In this document: piece after piece, positions 56,685 through 64,000 of the stretch
How the letters are laid out: each line of letters opens with the position of its first letter
Numbering within the stretch: position 1 is the first letter of the stretch
Origin: Oxalobacteraceae bacterium
GTDB lineage: Bacteria; Pseudomonadota; Gammaproteobacteria; Burkholderiales; Burkholderiaceae_D
Length of the DNA: 64,000 nt
NCBI GenBank assembly: GCA_010024875.1
Contig: RGFZ01000004.1
Coordinates: forward strand, 1-64,000
Direction of reading: 5' to 3'
The notes under the pieces: model-generated
Seen by the model: only the letters and a program-made list of their open reading frames with translations
Told to the model about the DNA's origin: nothing
The model's database searches: none
Translations under genes and position numbers: made by a program

Positions 56685-57305
56685 TCATGCGTTGCTGGCT
56701 ATGTTCAGCAATTCGCGCACCGGTGCGTAAGAGCGCCGATGCACCGGCGAGACACCATGCGCACGTAGTCGCTCAAGATGCAGCGCTGTCGGATAGCCCT
56801 TGTGCTGATCAAAGGCGTACTGAGGATAGGTTCGATGCATTTCATTCAGTGCGGCATCGCGCGCTGTCTTGGCAAGTATCGAGGCCGCAGAGATTTCGGT
56901 GACCTTGTCATCGCCTTTGATAATCGCCTCAGTGCGTATGCTGCACACCGGACAGCGATTACCATCAATCAGCGCCAATGACGGAAGCACGGACAGGCCT
57001 TCAATCGCGCGTCGCATCGCGAGCATCGTGGCCTGAAGAATGTTGAGTTCGTCGATCTCGGTTTCTGAGCACTGCGCGATCGCCCAGGCGAGCGCATCAC
57101 GGCGGATGATGACGGCTAATTCATCGCGCCTGACAGCGCTGAGTTTTTTGGAGTCTCTCAGGCCTTCGATAGGACGCGCGGGATCGAGTATCACGGCAGC
57201 GGCAAACACTGGACCCGCGAGCGGCCCTCTGCCGGCCTCGTCGACACCGCAAATCACCTCGCCGCGCGTATCGAACAGCGACAGGCTGGCGGCGGGCTCG
57301 GGCAT
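56685..57305 (-). CDS. rnhB: Ribonuclease HII
   Basis: RnhB removes ribonucleotides misincorporated in DNA and degrades RNA:DNA hybrids. The 206-residue protein has the DEDD catalytic set beginning with Asp22-Glu23 in [14 protein letters not shown], then LIDGNRCP for the next aspartate, and the SILAKTARD-type segment. It lies between lpxB (5 bases) and the methyltransferase gene (7 bases) in the envelope operon. Confidence 0.96.
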   Translation of the reverse strand: MPEPAASLSLFDTRGEVICGVDEAGRGPLAGPVFAAAVILDPARPIEGLRDSKKLSAVRRDELAVIIRRDALAWAIAQCSETEIDELNILQATMLAMRRAIEGLSVLPSLALIDGNRCPVCSIRTEAIIKGDDKVTEISAASILAKTARDAALNEMHRTYPQYAFDQHKGYPTALHLERLRAHGVSPVHRRSYAPVRELLNIASNA

Positions 57306-57310
57306 CTTGC

Positions 57311-58477
57311 TTAGAGCCTGCCGCTGCGCGACAGCAGTTCCATGACCGCGTGAGCGCTCTGTGACGCGGTGTTGCGCATCAGATCATGATGAAGATCGAC
57401 GAAGCGGCGGCGTAGCCGCTGACGGTTCTGATCATTCGATATCTGCGCCCATAACGCACTGGCGAGACTAGCCGGCGTTGCCCGGTCTTGCAGCAACTCT
57501 GGGACCAGAAATTCGCGCGCCATCACATTCGGTAGCCCGACCCAAGGCTGGTAGGCCATCAGCCGCAGGATCTGCCAACTTGCCGGGTTCATTCGGTAAC
57601 TGATCACCATAGGCTTCTTGAACAGTGCGACCTCGAGCGTTGCCGTACCGCTGGCGACCAGCGCCGCATCGCACGCTGCCATCGCGGTATGAGAATTGCC
57701 TGTCGTGACCGTCAGCGGTAACTTTTTCAGTTCGGGACGATCGATCAGCTGCTCGAAATAAGCGCGCTGCGTCTCGCCCGCCATCGGAATGACAAAACGG
57801 ATGCCAGGATCGCGCTTGACCAGCTGTGCCGCTGTCTCAACAAACACGCGCGAGTTGTACTTCAGCTCCGAGAGGCGGCTGCCGGGCAGGATGGTGACGA
57901 TCCTGCTGTTATGGTCCAGCCCGAGCGCATCGCGCGCTGCCTCCTGATCAGGATCCATCGGGATGACTTCGGCCAGTGGATGGCCGACATAAGTGACGGG
58001 TATGCCGGCCTTGTTGTAGATGGCCTCTTCAAAAGGGAAGATCACCAGCATATGATTGACCGCGCGCGCGATCTTCTTGATGCGGCCACGCCGCCAGGCC
58101 CAGATTGACGGGCTGACGAAATGCATGGTTGGTATGCCCGCCTGCTTGAGCGCAACCTCAAGATCCAGATTGAAGTCAGGCGCATCGACACCAATAAAAG
58201 CAGCCGGTCTCTCTTCGAGCAGCCGATCGCGCAACTCGTCGCGGAACCGTTTCAGCTCACGGTAGTGCGAGATCACCTCGAACAAGCCACGCACGGCGAG
58301 CTTGTCCATCGGATAGTCGGAAATGAAACCATGCTCGGCCATCGCTGGGCCGCCGATGCCGTGAATTCGGGCATCGGACAGCATCAGCCGCAGGCCCGAG
58401 AGCATGCGGCCCGCGAGCAGGTCACCGGAAGCTTCTCCGGCCACCATCGTGAGCGTCAGGTCAGCGGATGATGCCAC
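57311..58477 (-). CDS. lpxB: Lipid-A-disaccharide synthase
   Basis: LpxB joins UDP-diacylglucosamine and lipid X to the lipid A disaccharide at the inner membrane. The 388-residue glycosyltransferase (GT19, GT-B fold) has [15 protein letters not shown] at the N-terminus, [17 protein letters not shown], the hydrophobic loop [21 protein letters not shown] and the C-terminal nucleotide site [20 protein letters not shown]. It overlaps the end of lpxA by 17 bases. Confidence 0.97.
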   Translation of the reverse strand: MASSADLTLTMVAGEASGDLLAGRMLSGLRLMLSDARIHGIGGPAMAEHGFISDYPMDKLAVRGLFEVISHYRELKRFRDELRDRLLEERPAAFIGVDAPDFNLDLEVALKQAGIPTMHFVSPSIWAWRRGRIKKIARAVNHMLVIFPFEEAIYNKAGIPVTYVGHPLAEVIPMDPDQEAARDALGLDHNSRIVTILPGSRLSELKYNSRVFVETAAQLVKRDPGIRFVIPMAGETQRAYFEQLIDRPELKKLPLTVTTGNSHTAMAACDAALVASGTATLEVALFKKPMVISYRMNPASWQILRLMAYQPWVGLPNVMAREFLVPELLQDRATPASLASALWAQISNDQNRQRLRRRFVDLHHDLMRNTASQSAHAVMELLSRSGRL

Positions 58478-59249
58478 GAGTGCTCGTCTCCAGAAATTCG
58501 CGCAGTAGTCTGATGTGGGCAGCGTGCTCAGGCTGTGACTGCTCTTCGTTGATCAACGCAGCCTTCGCCTCATCCAGCGTGTGTCCCGATTTGTAGAGCA
58601 GCTTGTATGCATGCCGCAGCGCCTGAATGGCTTCCTTGGAAAAACCGCGCCGTTTCAGACCTTCGCTGTTGATGCCGTGCGCGGCCGCCGGGTTGCCATT
58701 TAGGATCACATAGGGTGGCACATCTTGCGTGAGGCTGGTGAACATGCCCAGCATTGCATGCGCGCCGATCTTGCAGAACTGGTGCACGCCCGAGTGACCC
58801 CCTAGGATCGCCCAGTCATCCACCTGCACATGACCCGCCAGCTGCGCATTGTTTGCAAAGATGGTGTGATTACCGATCTGACAGTCATGGGCGAGATGCA
58901 CATAGGCCATGATCCAGTTGTCATTGCCGAGGCGAGTAACCCCGAGATCTTGCGCAGTTCCACGGTTGAACGTACAAAACTCGCGGATCATGTTTCGGTC
59001 ACCGATCTCCAGCCTGGTCAGCTCGCCATTGTATTTTTTGTCTTGGGGCGCCGCACCTATGGATGAAAACTGATAAAAAACATTATCCTCGCCAATGGTG
59101 GTTTTACCATCGATGACGACATGTGGTCCGATGCGAGTGCGTGCACCGATCACGACCTCGGGTCCGATGATGCTGTAAGGTCCGATCTCGACGGTTGGAT
59201 GCAGCTCGGCACCCGGCTCGACGATCGCGGTGGGATGAATTTTTGCCAT
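58461..59249 (-). CDS. lpxA: UDP-N-acetylglucosamine acyltransferase
   Basis: LpxA starts lipid A synthesis by transferring a hydroxyacyl chain from ACP to UDP-GlcNAc. The 262-residue trimeric protein is mostly a left-handed beta helix of hexapeptide repeats ([20 protein letters not shown]). The catalytic histidine is in [14 protein letters not shown], and a helical C-terminus closes the protein. It is between fabZ (6 bases) and lpxB (17-base overlap). Confidence 0.97.
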   Translation of the reverse strand: MAKIHPTAIVEPGAELHPTVEIGPYSIIGPEVVIGARTRIGPHVVIDGKTTIGEDNVFYQFSSIGAAPQDKKYNGELTRLEIGDRNMIREFCTFNRGTAQDLGVTRLGNDNWIMAYVHLAHDCQIGNHTIFANNAQLAGHVQVDDWAILGGHSGVHQFCKIGAHAMLGMFTSLTQDVPPYVILNGNPAAAHGINSEGLKRRGFSKEAIQALRHAYKLLYKSGHTLDEAKAALINEEQSQPEHAAHIRLLREFLETSTRGIIR

Positions 59250-59255
59250 GAGGTC

Positions 59256-59720
59256 TTATTCCACTGCCGGCGCGTCAGCGATGCTGCGCATCGTGCACAT
59301 CAGCTCGGCCTCGACCACCAGCTGCTCTTCCACCGTCGCACGCGCGTGAAACTTCCAAATGCCACGCGACTGTCGCAGGATTTCCACTTGCATGCGCAGC
59401 TGATCCCCCGGTTCGACAGGACGCTTGAAGCGCGCACCATCAATCCCCACAAAATAAACAACTGCGTTGTCATCGGGCTTTTGTCCGTTGGTCAAGAAAG
59501 CCAGCAACGCCGCTGTCTGTGCCAGTGCTTCTATGGTCAGCACGCCCGGCATCACCGGTTTGTGCGGAAAATGTCCGTTGAAGAATTCTTCATTGATGGT
59601 CACGTTCTTGATCGCAGTGATCGTCTTGCCGGACTCCCAGTCGATTACGCGATCGACCAGTAGCAGCGGATAACGATGAGGCAAATATTCCTTGATCTGA
59701 TTGATGTCTAGGCTTTTCAT
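59256..59720 (-). CDS. fabZ: 3-hydroxyacyl-ACP dehydratase FabZ
   Basis: FabZ dehydrates 3-hydroxyacyl-ACP in fatty acid elongation and competes with LpxA and LpxD for hydroxyacyl-ACP, which explains its place in this operon. The 154-residue hot-dog-fold protein has catalytic His50 in [13 protein letters not shown] and Glu64 in [10 protein letters not shown]. Confidence 0.97.
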   Translation of the reverse strand: MKSLDINQIKEYLPHRYPLLLVDRVIDWESGKTITAIKNVTINEEFFNGHFPHKPVMPGVLTIEALAQTAALLAFLTNGQKPDDNAVVYFVGIDGARFKRPVEPGDQLRMQVEILRQSRGIWKFHARATVEEQLVVEAELMCTMRSIADAPAVE

Positions 59721-59738
59721 TGTGATAGTCGCCTGTTC

Positions 59739-60800
59739 TCAGGATGATGATGAATTTTTGTCGGTGAGCTGTCGGACAATCTTCTCGAGCTCGCGGATGC
59801 GATCGCGCATCGTATCGAGCTGTCGCACCACAGCCGCGGTCTTTTCCCAGTCGGCGTTTTTTGCCAACGGGTAGAAGCCTGTGTACTGCCCGGGCTCGGC
59901 AATCGAGCGCGACACCAGACTTCCAGAAGAAATGTGCACATTGTCGGCAATGCTCAAGTGTCCTAAAACCATCGCAGCACCGCCGAATGTGCAGTTGCGT
60001 CCGATCTTGGCGCTGCCCGCGACGCCCACGCAGCCGGCCATCGCCGTGTTTTCTCCGATCACACAGTTGTGGGCGATCTGAATCTGATTGTCCAGCTTGA
60101 CGCCGTTACCGATCACGGTATCGTCCAGCGCACCCCGATCAATTGTGGTGTTTGCACCGATCTCCACATCGTCACCTAGGCGAACGCCGCCGGTCTGAGG
60201 GATCTTGATCCAGCGCCCCTTGTCATTCGCAAAGCCAAAGCCGTCGCCACCGATCACCGCGCCCGACTGGATGACACCACGCGCACCGATATGGCAATCC
60301 GCAAGAAAACTCACATTCGGATGCAGTACCGTGCCTTCACCCAGACTGGCTGACTTGCCGATCACGCAGCCCGCACCGATGATGCAATGCTCGCCGATCA
60401 CGACACCCGCGTCGATCGTGACATTCGGCCCAATGACAGCCGTCGCTGCGATCTTTGCGCTGGCATCAATGACCGCACTCGGATGAATGCCTGGCTTGGG
60501 CGGCGGCGCGCTGCGCTCTGCGAAAAATTGCGCCACCCGCGCGTAGTAGGCGTAGGGGTTGTCGGTCAGCACCACCGCACCCGTGTACGCGCCACCTATC
60601 TCCGAGTGATCTTTCGCGGAAAGGATCAGCGCCGACGCGCGAGTCTGTGCAGCGCCGGAACGCAGGCGAGGATTGGACAGAAAGGTGATGTGCGATGCGC
60701 TGGCGGCTTCCAGCGGAGCGATCCCGGTGATGGCAATGTCCGGATCGCCTATCAACTCCCCGCCCAGGCTTTCGACCAAATCGCCCAGTCGAGTGCTCAT
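59739..60800 (-). CDS. lpxD: UDP-3-O-acylglucosamine N-acyltransferase
   Basis: LpxD adds the second hydroxyacyl chain in lipid A synthesis. The 353-residue protein has an N-terminal uridine-binding domain, a long left-handed beta helix of hexapeptide repeats ([20 protein letters not shown]), the catalytic histidine region [17 protein letters not shown] and a C-terminal helix ending in a serine run. It follows skp by 16 bases and precedes fabZ by 18. Confidence 0.97.
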   Translation of the reverse strand: MSTRLGDLVESLGGELIGDPDIAITGIAPLEAASASHITFLSNPRLRSGAAQTRASALILSAKDHSEIGGAYTGAVVLTDNPYAYYARVAQFFAERSAPPPKPGIHPSAVIDASAKIAATAVIGPNVTIDAGVVIGEHCIIGAGCVIGKSASLGEGTVLHPNVSFLADCHIGARGVIQSGAVIGGDGFGFANDKGRWIKIPQTGGVRLGDDVEIGANTTIDRGALDDTVIGNGVKLDNQIQIAHNCVIGENTAMAGCVGVAGSAKIGRNCTFGGAAMVLGHLSIADNVHISSGSLVSRSIAEPGQYTGFYPLAKNADWEKTAAVVRQLDTMRDRIRELEKIVRQLTDKNSSSS

Positions 60801-60816
60801 GGCGGAAGGTCCTGTT

Positions 60817-61332
60817 TTATTTGTTCAGTGCCTTGAGCACTTTGTCGGTGATGTCGATGCGAGGGCTGTAGTAGACAGCTTCCTGGAAAACGATATCGTA
60901 CTTTTCAGCGTCGGCGATCTGCTTGATCACTTTGTTGGCGCGCTCGAGAACAACAGCGAGTTCTTCGTTGCGACGCTGGTTCAGGTCTTCGCGGAATTCG
61001 CGCTGACGACGCTGAAAATCCTTGTCCATCTCGGCCAGTTCGCGCTGGCGCTTGCCGCGCTCGGCGTCGCTGATCACCGGCGCGTCCTTGTCGAGTTTTT
61101 CGGCAGTGGATTTCAGCTTGGCTGCCAGCTCTTGCAGATCTTTCTCGCGCTTGGAAAACTCCTGCTCCAGTTTGGCCGTGGCCGCTTTCGCCGGCGCGGC
61201 GTCACGGAAGATACGCTCCGTGCTGACGAAACCCACCTTGAGGTCCTGCTGGGCGCTGGCCGCCACCGGCAAACTCAACGCCATGCCAACGATGATCGAA
61301 GTCGCTGTTGCCTTTTTAATTACAGATTTCAA
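60817..61332 (-). CDS. skp: Periplasmic chaperone Skp/OmpH
   Basis: Skp holds unfolded outer-membrane proteins in the periplasm for delivery to BamA. The 171-residue precursor has a signal peptide ending LPVAASA and then a small beta core ([13 protein letters not shown]) from which long charged helices extend ([23 protein letters not shown]). It lies 131 bases after bamA, the widest gap in this operon, so an extra promoter is possible. That gap has a GC-rich inverted repeat (AGCCGGC/GCCGGCT near 61421-61441) without a T run. Confidence 0.94.
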   Translation of the reverse strand: MKSVIKKATATSIIVGMALSLPVAASAQQDLKVGFVSTERIFRDAAPAKAATAKLEQEFSKREKDLQELAAKLKSTAEKLDKDAPVISDAERGKRQRELAEMDKDFQRRQREFREDLNQRRNEELAVVLERANKVIKQIADAEKYDIVFQEAVYYSPRIDITDKVLKALNK

Positions 61333-61463
61333 TTCATTCTCCGCAATACGGGATGGAACATTCGCCTGAGCGGGCGAACCGGCGGCCTTGGCGCCAATCT
61401 CGCCAAGCCACTGCCGCTAAGCCGGCGTGCGTCAAGCCGGCTCGCTATTATGCCATTCGCTCC

Positions 61464-63848
61464 TCAGAAGCCGGTACCCAGTTGAAACTGGAACCGCTGT
61501 GTCCGGTCGAATGACTTGGGATTCATCGGATAACCAAGCGAGAGCTTGAGCGGTCCGACAGGAGAGATCCAGCTAATGCCCAGACCCGTGCTGTAACGCA
61601 GGTCGCCCAAGCTGATGTTTTCGCCATCTTGGGGATTAAATACCTGACCCGCATCCAGGAAGGTAAACCAGCGCAGGCTGCGGTCTACGCCGGTACCGGG
61701 GAAAGGCATCTGCAGCTCGGCGTTGGCCAGTATCCGCGCCTGGCCACCAATGGGCAATCGGAACAGGCTGCTCGTGCTGGTGCTACCGTAATTGTTCCCG
61801 GCCACCGACAAGGACCCGGCCTGATAGCCCCGGACGGTGCCAATGCCGCCCGCATAAAAATTCTTGAAAATCGGGTAAGGATCACCGCCAAGGCCAGCAC
61901 CGTAGTTGACCTCACCATTGATCGCCAGCGTCGCGGTGTTCGCCAGATTGAGCGGGAAGTAGTACTGATCCTGATACGTCGTACGGTAGTACTTCGCTGA
62001 ACCACCCGGAGAGACCTCGAGGTTCGCGCGACGGTAGCGTCCTTTGGTCGGTATCAGAGCACTGTCGCGGTTGTCTCGCTGCCAAGCCACGGTCAAGGGG
62101 ATGGCCGTGGTGTGGGCATTACCCACGCCATCGGGAGAGATACTGCCGAATTTTTCAACATACTCGATGTATCGCGCCGGACTGCGATCATTGCCATAGA
62201 CGTCCACCGTGGTGTCCTCAACGCCGATACCGAAGAACACCCGATCAAACTCGGTAAAGGGAACGCCGAAGTTGACATTGCCGCCTTTAGTCACCACCTT
62301 GTAGTCCACATTGCTGAGGTAAAGCGGTGGGCGGGCAGTGCGCAAGAAGATCTCGGTGGTGCGGCTGACGCCATCTTCAGTGAAATACGGGTTGGTATGC
62401 GACAGCGCAATGGTCCTGAACACCTTACTGGTGTTCACATTGATACCGATGTTATTGCCGGTGCCGAAAGCGTTTGACTGATTGATCGAGCCAGTCAGGG
62501 TCAGTTTTTCGCTGCTGGAGAAACCCGCGCCAATCATGATGTTACCGGTTGGCTTTTCCGTCACATTGACATTCAGATCCACTTGGTCGGGTGCGCCAGG
62601 CACTTCGAGGGTGTCGACATTGGTGTCGAGAAAAAAGCCCAGACGGCCGAGACGGTCGCGCGAGAGTCTGATCTTGTCTCCGTCATACCAGGAGCTTTCA
62701 AACTGGCGGAATTCACGGCGAATCACTTCATCTCGCGTGCGGTCATTACCACCTACGTTGATGCGACGCACGTAGACGCGTTTGCCAGGATCGACAAAGA
62801 TCGTGAAGCTGACTTCGTTTTTCTCGCGATTGATGTCCGGGACAGCGTTCACGTTCGCAAAGGCGTAGCCGAACACGCCCATCCGCTCCGTGATCTTCTT
62901 GGTGGTCTCGTTCATCTTCTCGCCGGAGTAGGCATCGCCCTTGCTGAGGGTCACCAGACGAGACAGCTCATCCTCGCGACCCAGCATCTCGCCCTCGAGC
63001 TTGATGCCCGAGACGGTGAACTTCTCTCCCTCTTTGATGTTGATGTTGATGTAGATGTCTTTCTTGTCGGGTGAGATAGAGACTTGCGTGGACTCAACCT
63101 GCATCTCGAGGTAGCCGCGATTCAGATAGAAAGAGCGCAGCGCCTCGATATCACCGGCCAGTTTCTGCTTCGAGTACTGATCGGATTTGCTGTACCAAGT
63201 GAACCATCCCGGGGTGCTGAGCTTGATTTGATCCAGCAGCTCGCTATCTTTGAAGGCCTTGTTGCCGACGATGTTGATCTGCTTGATCTTCGACACCTCG
63301 CCCTCGTCAACCGCGAATGTCACGTTGACTCGATTGCGCTCGATAGGCGTGACGGTCGTGGTCACCTGCATCCCGTACAAGCCGCGCGACAGATATTGGC
63401 GTTTCAGTTCCTGCTCGGCGCGATCCACCAGGGCCTTGTCGAGAATGCGTGACTCGCCCAGACCGAGGTCTTTGAGCGATTTGATCAGCTGCTGTTTGTC
63501 GAATTCCTTCACGCCAGTGAAATCCACGCCGGCGATCGCGGGACGCTCTTCCACCATCACGACCAGTACATTGCCATCGGCCTCAATGCGTACATCCTTG
63601 AAAAAACCGGTTGCATAAAGCGCCTTGATTGCCGCCGCCGCTTTCTCGTCATTGAAGGTATCACCGACACGCACCGGCAAGTAACTGAACACCGTGCCTG
63701 CTTCGGTGCGCTGTATGCCCTCGACACGAATATCCTTCACAGTGAAAGGATCAACCGCGAACCCGTGGCCGGCGCACAAGGAGAAAGCTGCTGCAGCAAC
63801 CAGCCGAGGAATGAAGGGCAGCGCGCGGCGATCAGGGTGTGGTGTCAT
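61464..63848 (-). CDS. bamA: Outer membrane protein assembly factor BamA
   Basis: BamA is the central beta-barrel of the machine that inserts outer-membrane proteins. The 794-residue precursor has a signal peptide (to about residue 31, AGHGFA), five POTRA domains (starting DPFTVKDIRVEGIQRTEAG) and a C-terminal 16-strand barrel. The surface-loop motif VRGYQAGSL and the terminal RFQFQLGTGF, with the expected C-terminal phenylalanine, are present. It follows rseP by 63 bases. Confidence 0.97.
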   Translation of the reverse strand: MTPHPDRRALPFIPRLVAAAAFSLCAGHGFAVDPFTVKDIRVEGIQRTEAGTVFSYLPVRVGDTFNDEKAAAAIKALYATGFFKDVRIEADGNVLVVMVEERPAIAGVDFTGVKEFDKQQLIKSLKDLGLGESRILDKALVDRAEQELKRQYLSRGLYGMQVTTTVTPIERNRVNVTFAVDEGEVSKIKQINIVGNKAFKDSELLDQIKLSTPGWFTWYSKSDQYSKQKLAGDIEALRSFYLNRGYLEMQVESTQVSISPDKKDIYININIKEGEKFTVSGIKLEGEMLGREDELSRLVTLSKGDAYSGEKMNETTKKITERMGVFGYAFANVNAVPDINREKNEVSFTIFVDPGKRVYVRRINVGGNDRTRDEVIRREFRQFESSWYDGDKIRLSRDRLGRLGFFLDTNVDTLEVPGAPDQVDLNVNVTEKPTGNIMIGAGFSSSEKLTLTGSINQSNAFGTGNNIGINVNTSKVFRTIALSHTNPYFTEDGVSRTTEIFLRTARPPLYLSNVDYKVVTKGGNVNFGVPFTEFDRVFFGIGVEDTTVDVYGNDRSPARYIEYVEKFGSISPDGVGNAHTTAIPLTVAWQRDNRDSALIPTKGRYRRANLEVSPGGSAKYYRTTYQDQYYFPLNLANTATLAINGEVNYGAGLGGDPYPIFKNFYAGGIGTVRGYQAGSLSVAGNNYGSTSTSSLFRLPIGGQARILANAELQMPFPGTGVDRSLRWFTFLDAGQVFNPQDGENISLGDLRYSTGLGISWISPVGPLKLSLGYPMNPKSFDRTQRFQFQLGTGF

Positions 63849-63911
63849 TGATTTTTAACCAAGAGAATTGAACCAGTGCGCGGACCGTGAGCATGACAGT
63901 CGATAAAACCG

Positions 63912-64000
63912 TCACCAGACGAGGCGGACAATATCGTTAAACAATGCGACTGTCATGAGTGCCATCAGGATGCCAAGGCCTGCGCGCTGAGCGATTTGTC
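63912..64000 (-). CDS. rseP: Site-2 protease RseP, C-terminal end only
   Basis: Too short for the ORF track. The last 28 codons on the minus strand read QIAQRAGLGILMALMTVALF and then NDIVRLVW before a TGA at 63912-63914. This is the C-terminal membrane helix and tail of the RseP metalloprotease, which cleaves the anti-sigma factor RseA. The position directly upstream of bamA is the conserved one. The rest lies beyond the right edge. Confidence 0.88.
   Translation of the reverse strand, partial: QIAQRAGLGILMALMTVALFNDIVRLVW

Overview
The window is a gene-dense stretch of bacterial chromosome with about 58 protein genes, one tRNA and almost no mobile DNA. Gene content and order point to a betaproteobacterium of the Burkholderiales, most like the Oxalobacteraceae. 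The markers are tRNA-Leu/tig/clpP/clpX/lon, guaA-guaB-rnfH-ratA next to smpB, ppsA/ppsR, and rseP-bamA-skp-lpxD-fabZ-lpxA-lpxB-rnhB-methyltransferase. The family assignment is inference from synteny; no 16S gene is present.

Layout. 1-6.6 kb: leader of a gene beyond the left edge, then the proteostasis block lon, clpX, a broken clpP, tig and tRNA-Leu(UAG). 6.8-11.0 kb: an RND drug-efflux pair with a lipoprotein adaptor. 11.3-14.3 kb: hpnCDE, making squalene from farnesyl diphosphate. 14.6-21.9 kb: radA, alr, lplT, a DUF1853 gene, a family-4 uracil-DNA glycosylase, rimI, tsaB and a thioredoxin-like gene. 22-26.4 kb: an orphan molybdenum hydroxylase large subunit, a MarC-family gene, a LysR regulator and a cold-shock gene. 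26.7-30.3 kb: nadB facing nadA-nadC, the de novo NAD pathway to nicotinate mononucleotide. 30.4-34.6 kb: the ABC-F protein YbiT, then queE-queD-tadA-ldcA, in which wobble-base tRNA modification genes sit together. 34.7-42.3 kb: a heavy-metal-type tripartite efflux operon followed by a two-component system. 42.5-47.6 kb: a TrpB2 enzyme, a PsiF-repeat protein, an amidase overlapping a DUF3095 gene, and a Cys-rich miniprotein. 47.7-52.3 kb: guaA, guaB, an rnfH remnant, ratA, a broken smpB and a small unknown gene. 52.4-64 kb: ppsA and its regulator, then the envelope-biogenesis operon for lipid A and outer-membrane protein assembly, ending in the 3' end of rseP.

The most striking observation is that three conserved genes are broken in the same way. 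clpP, smpB and rnfH each keep well-conserved sequence on at least one side of an abrupt deletion: about 155 nt in clpP, about 74 nt in smpB, and the whole 3' half of rnfH. clpP and smpB are also frameshifted. ClpP (with ClpX) and SmpB act in the same ribosome-rescue and tagged-protein degradation route, so the losses could be linked, but assembly error is the main alternative. Other points of interest are a DUF3095 protein that keeps the metal-binding aspartate pair and spacing of class III nucleotide cyclases, a Cys-rich miniprotein downstream of two perfect inverted repeats, and a dispersed repeat with a second, internally shortened inverted copy 10 kb away. I saw no CRISPR array, phage, transposase or rRNA gene.
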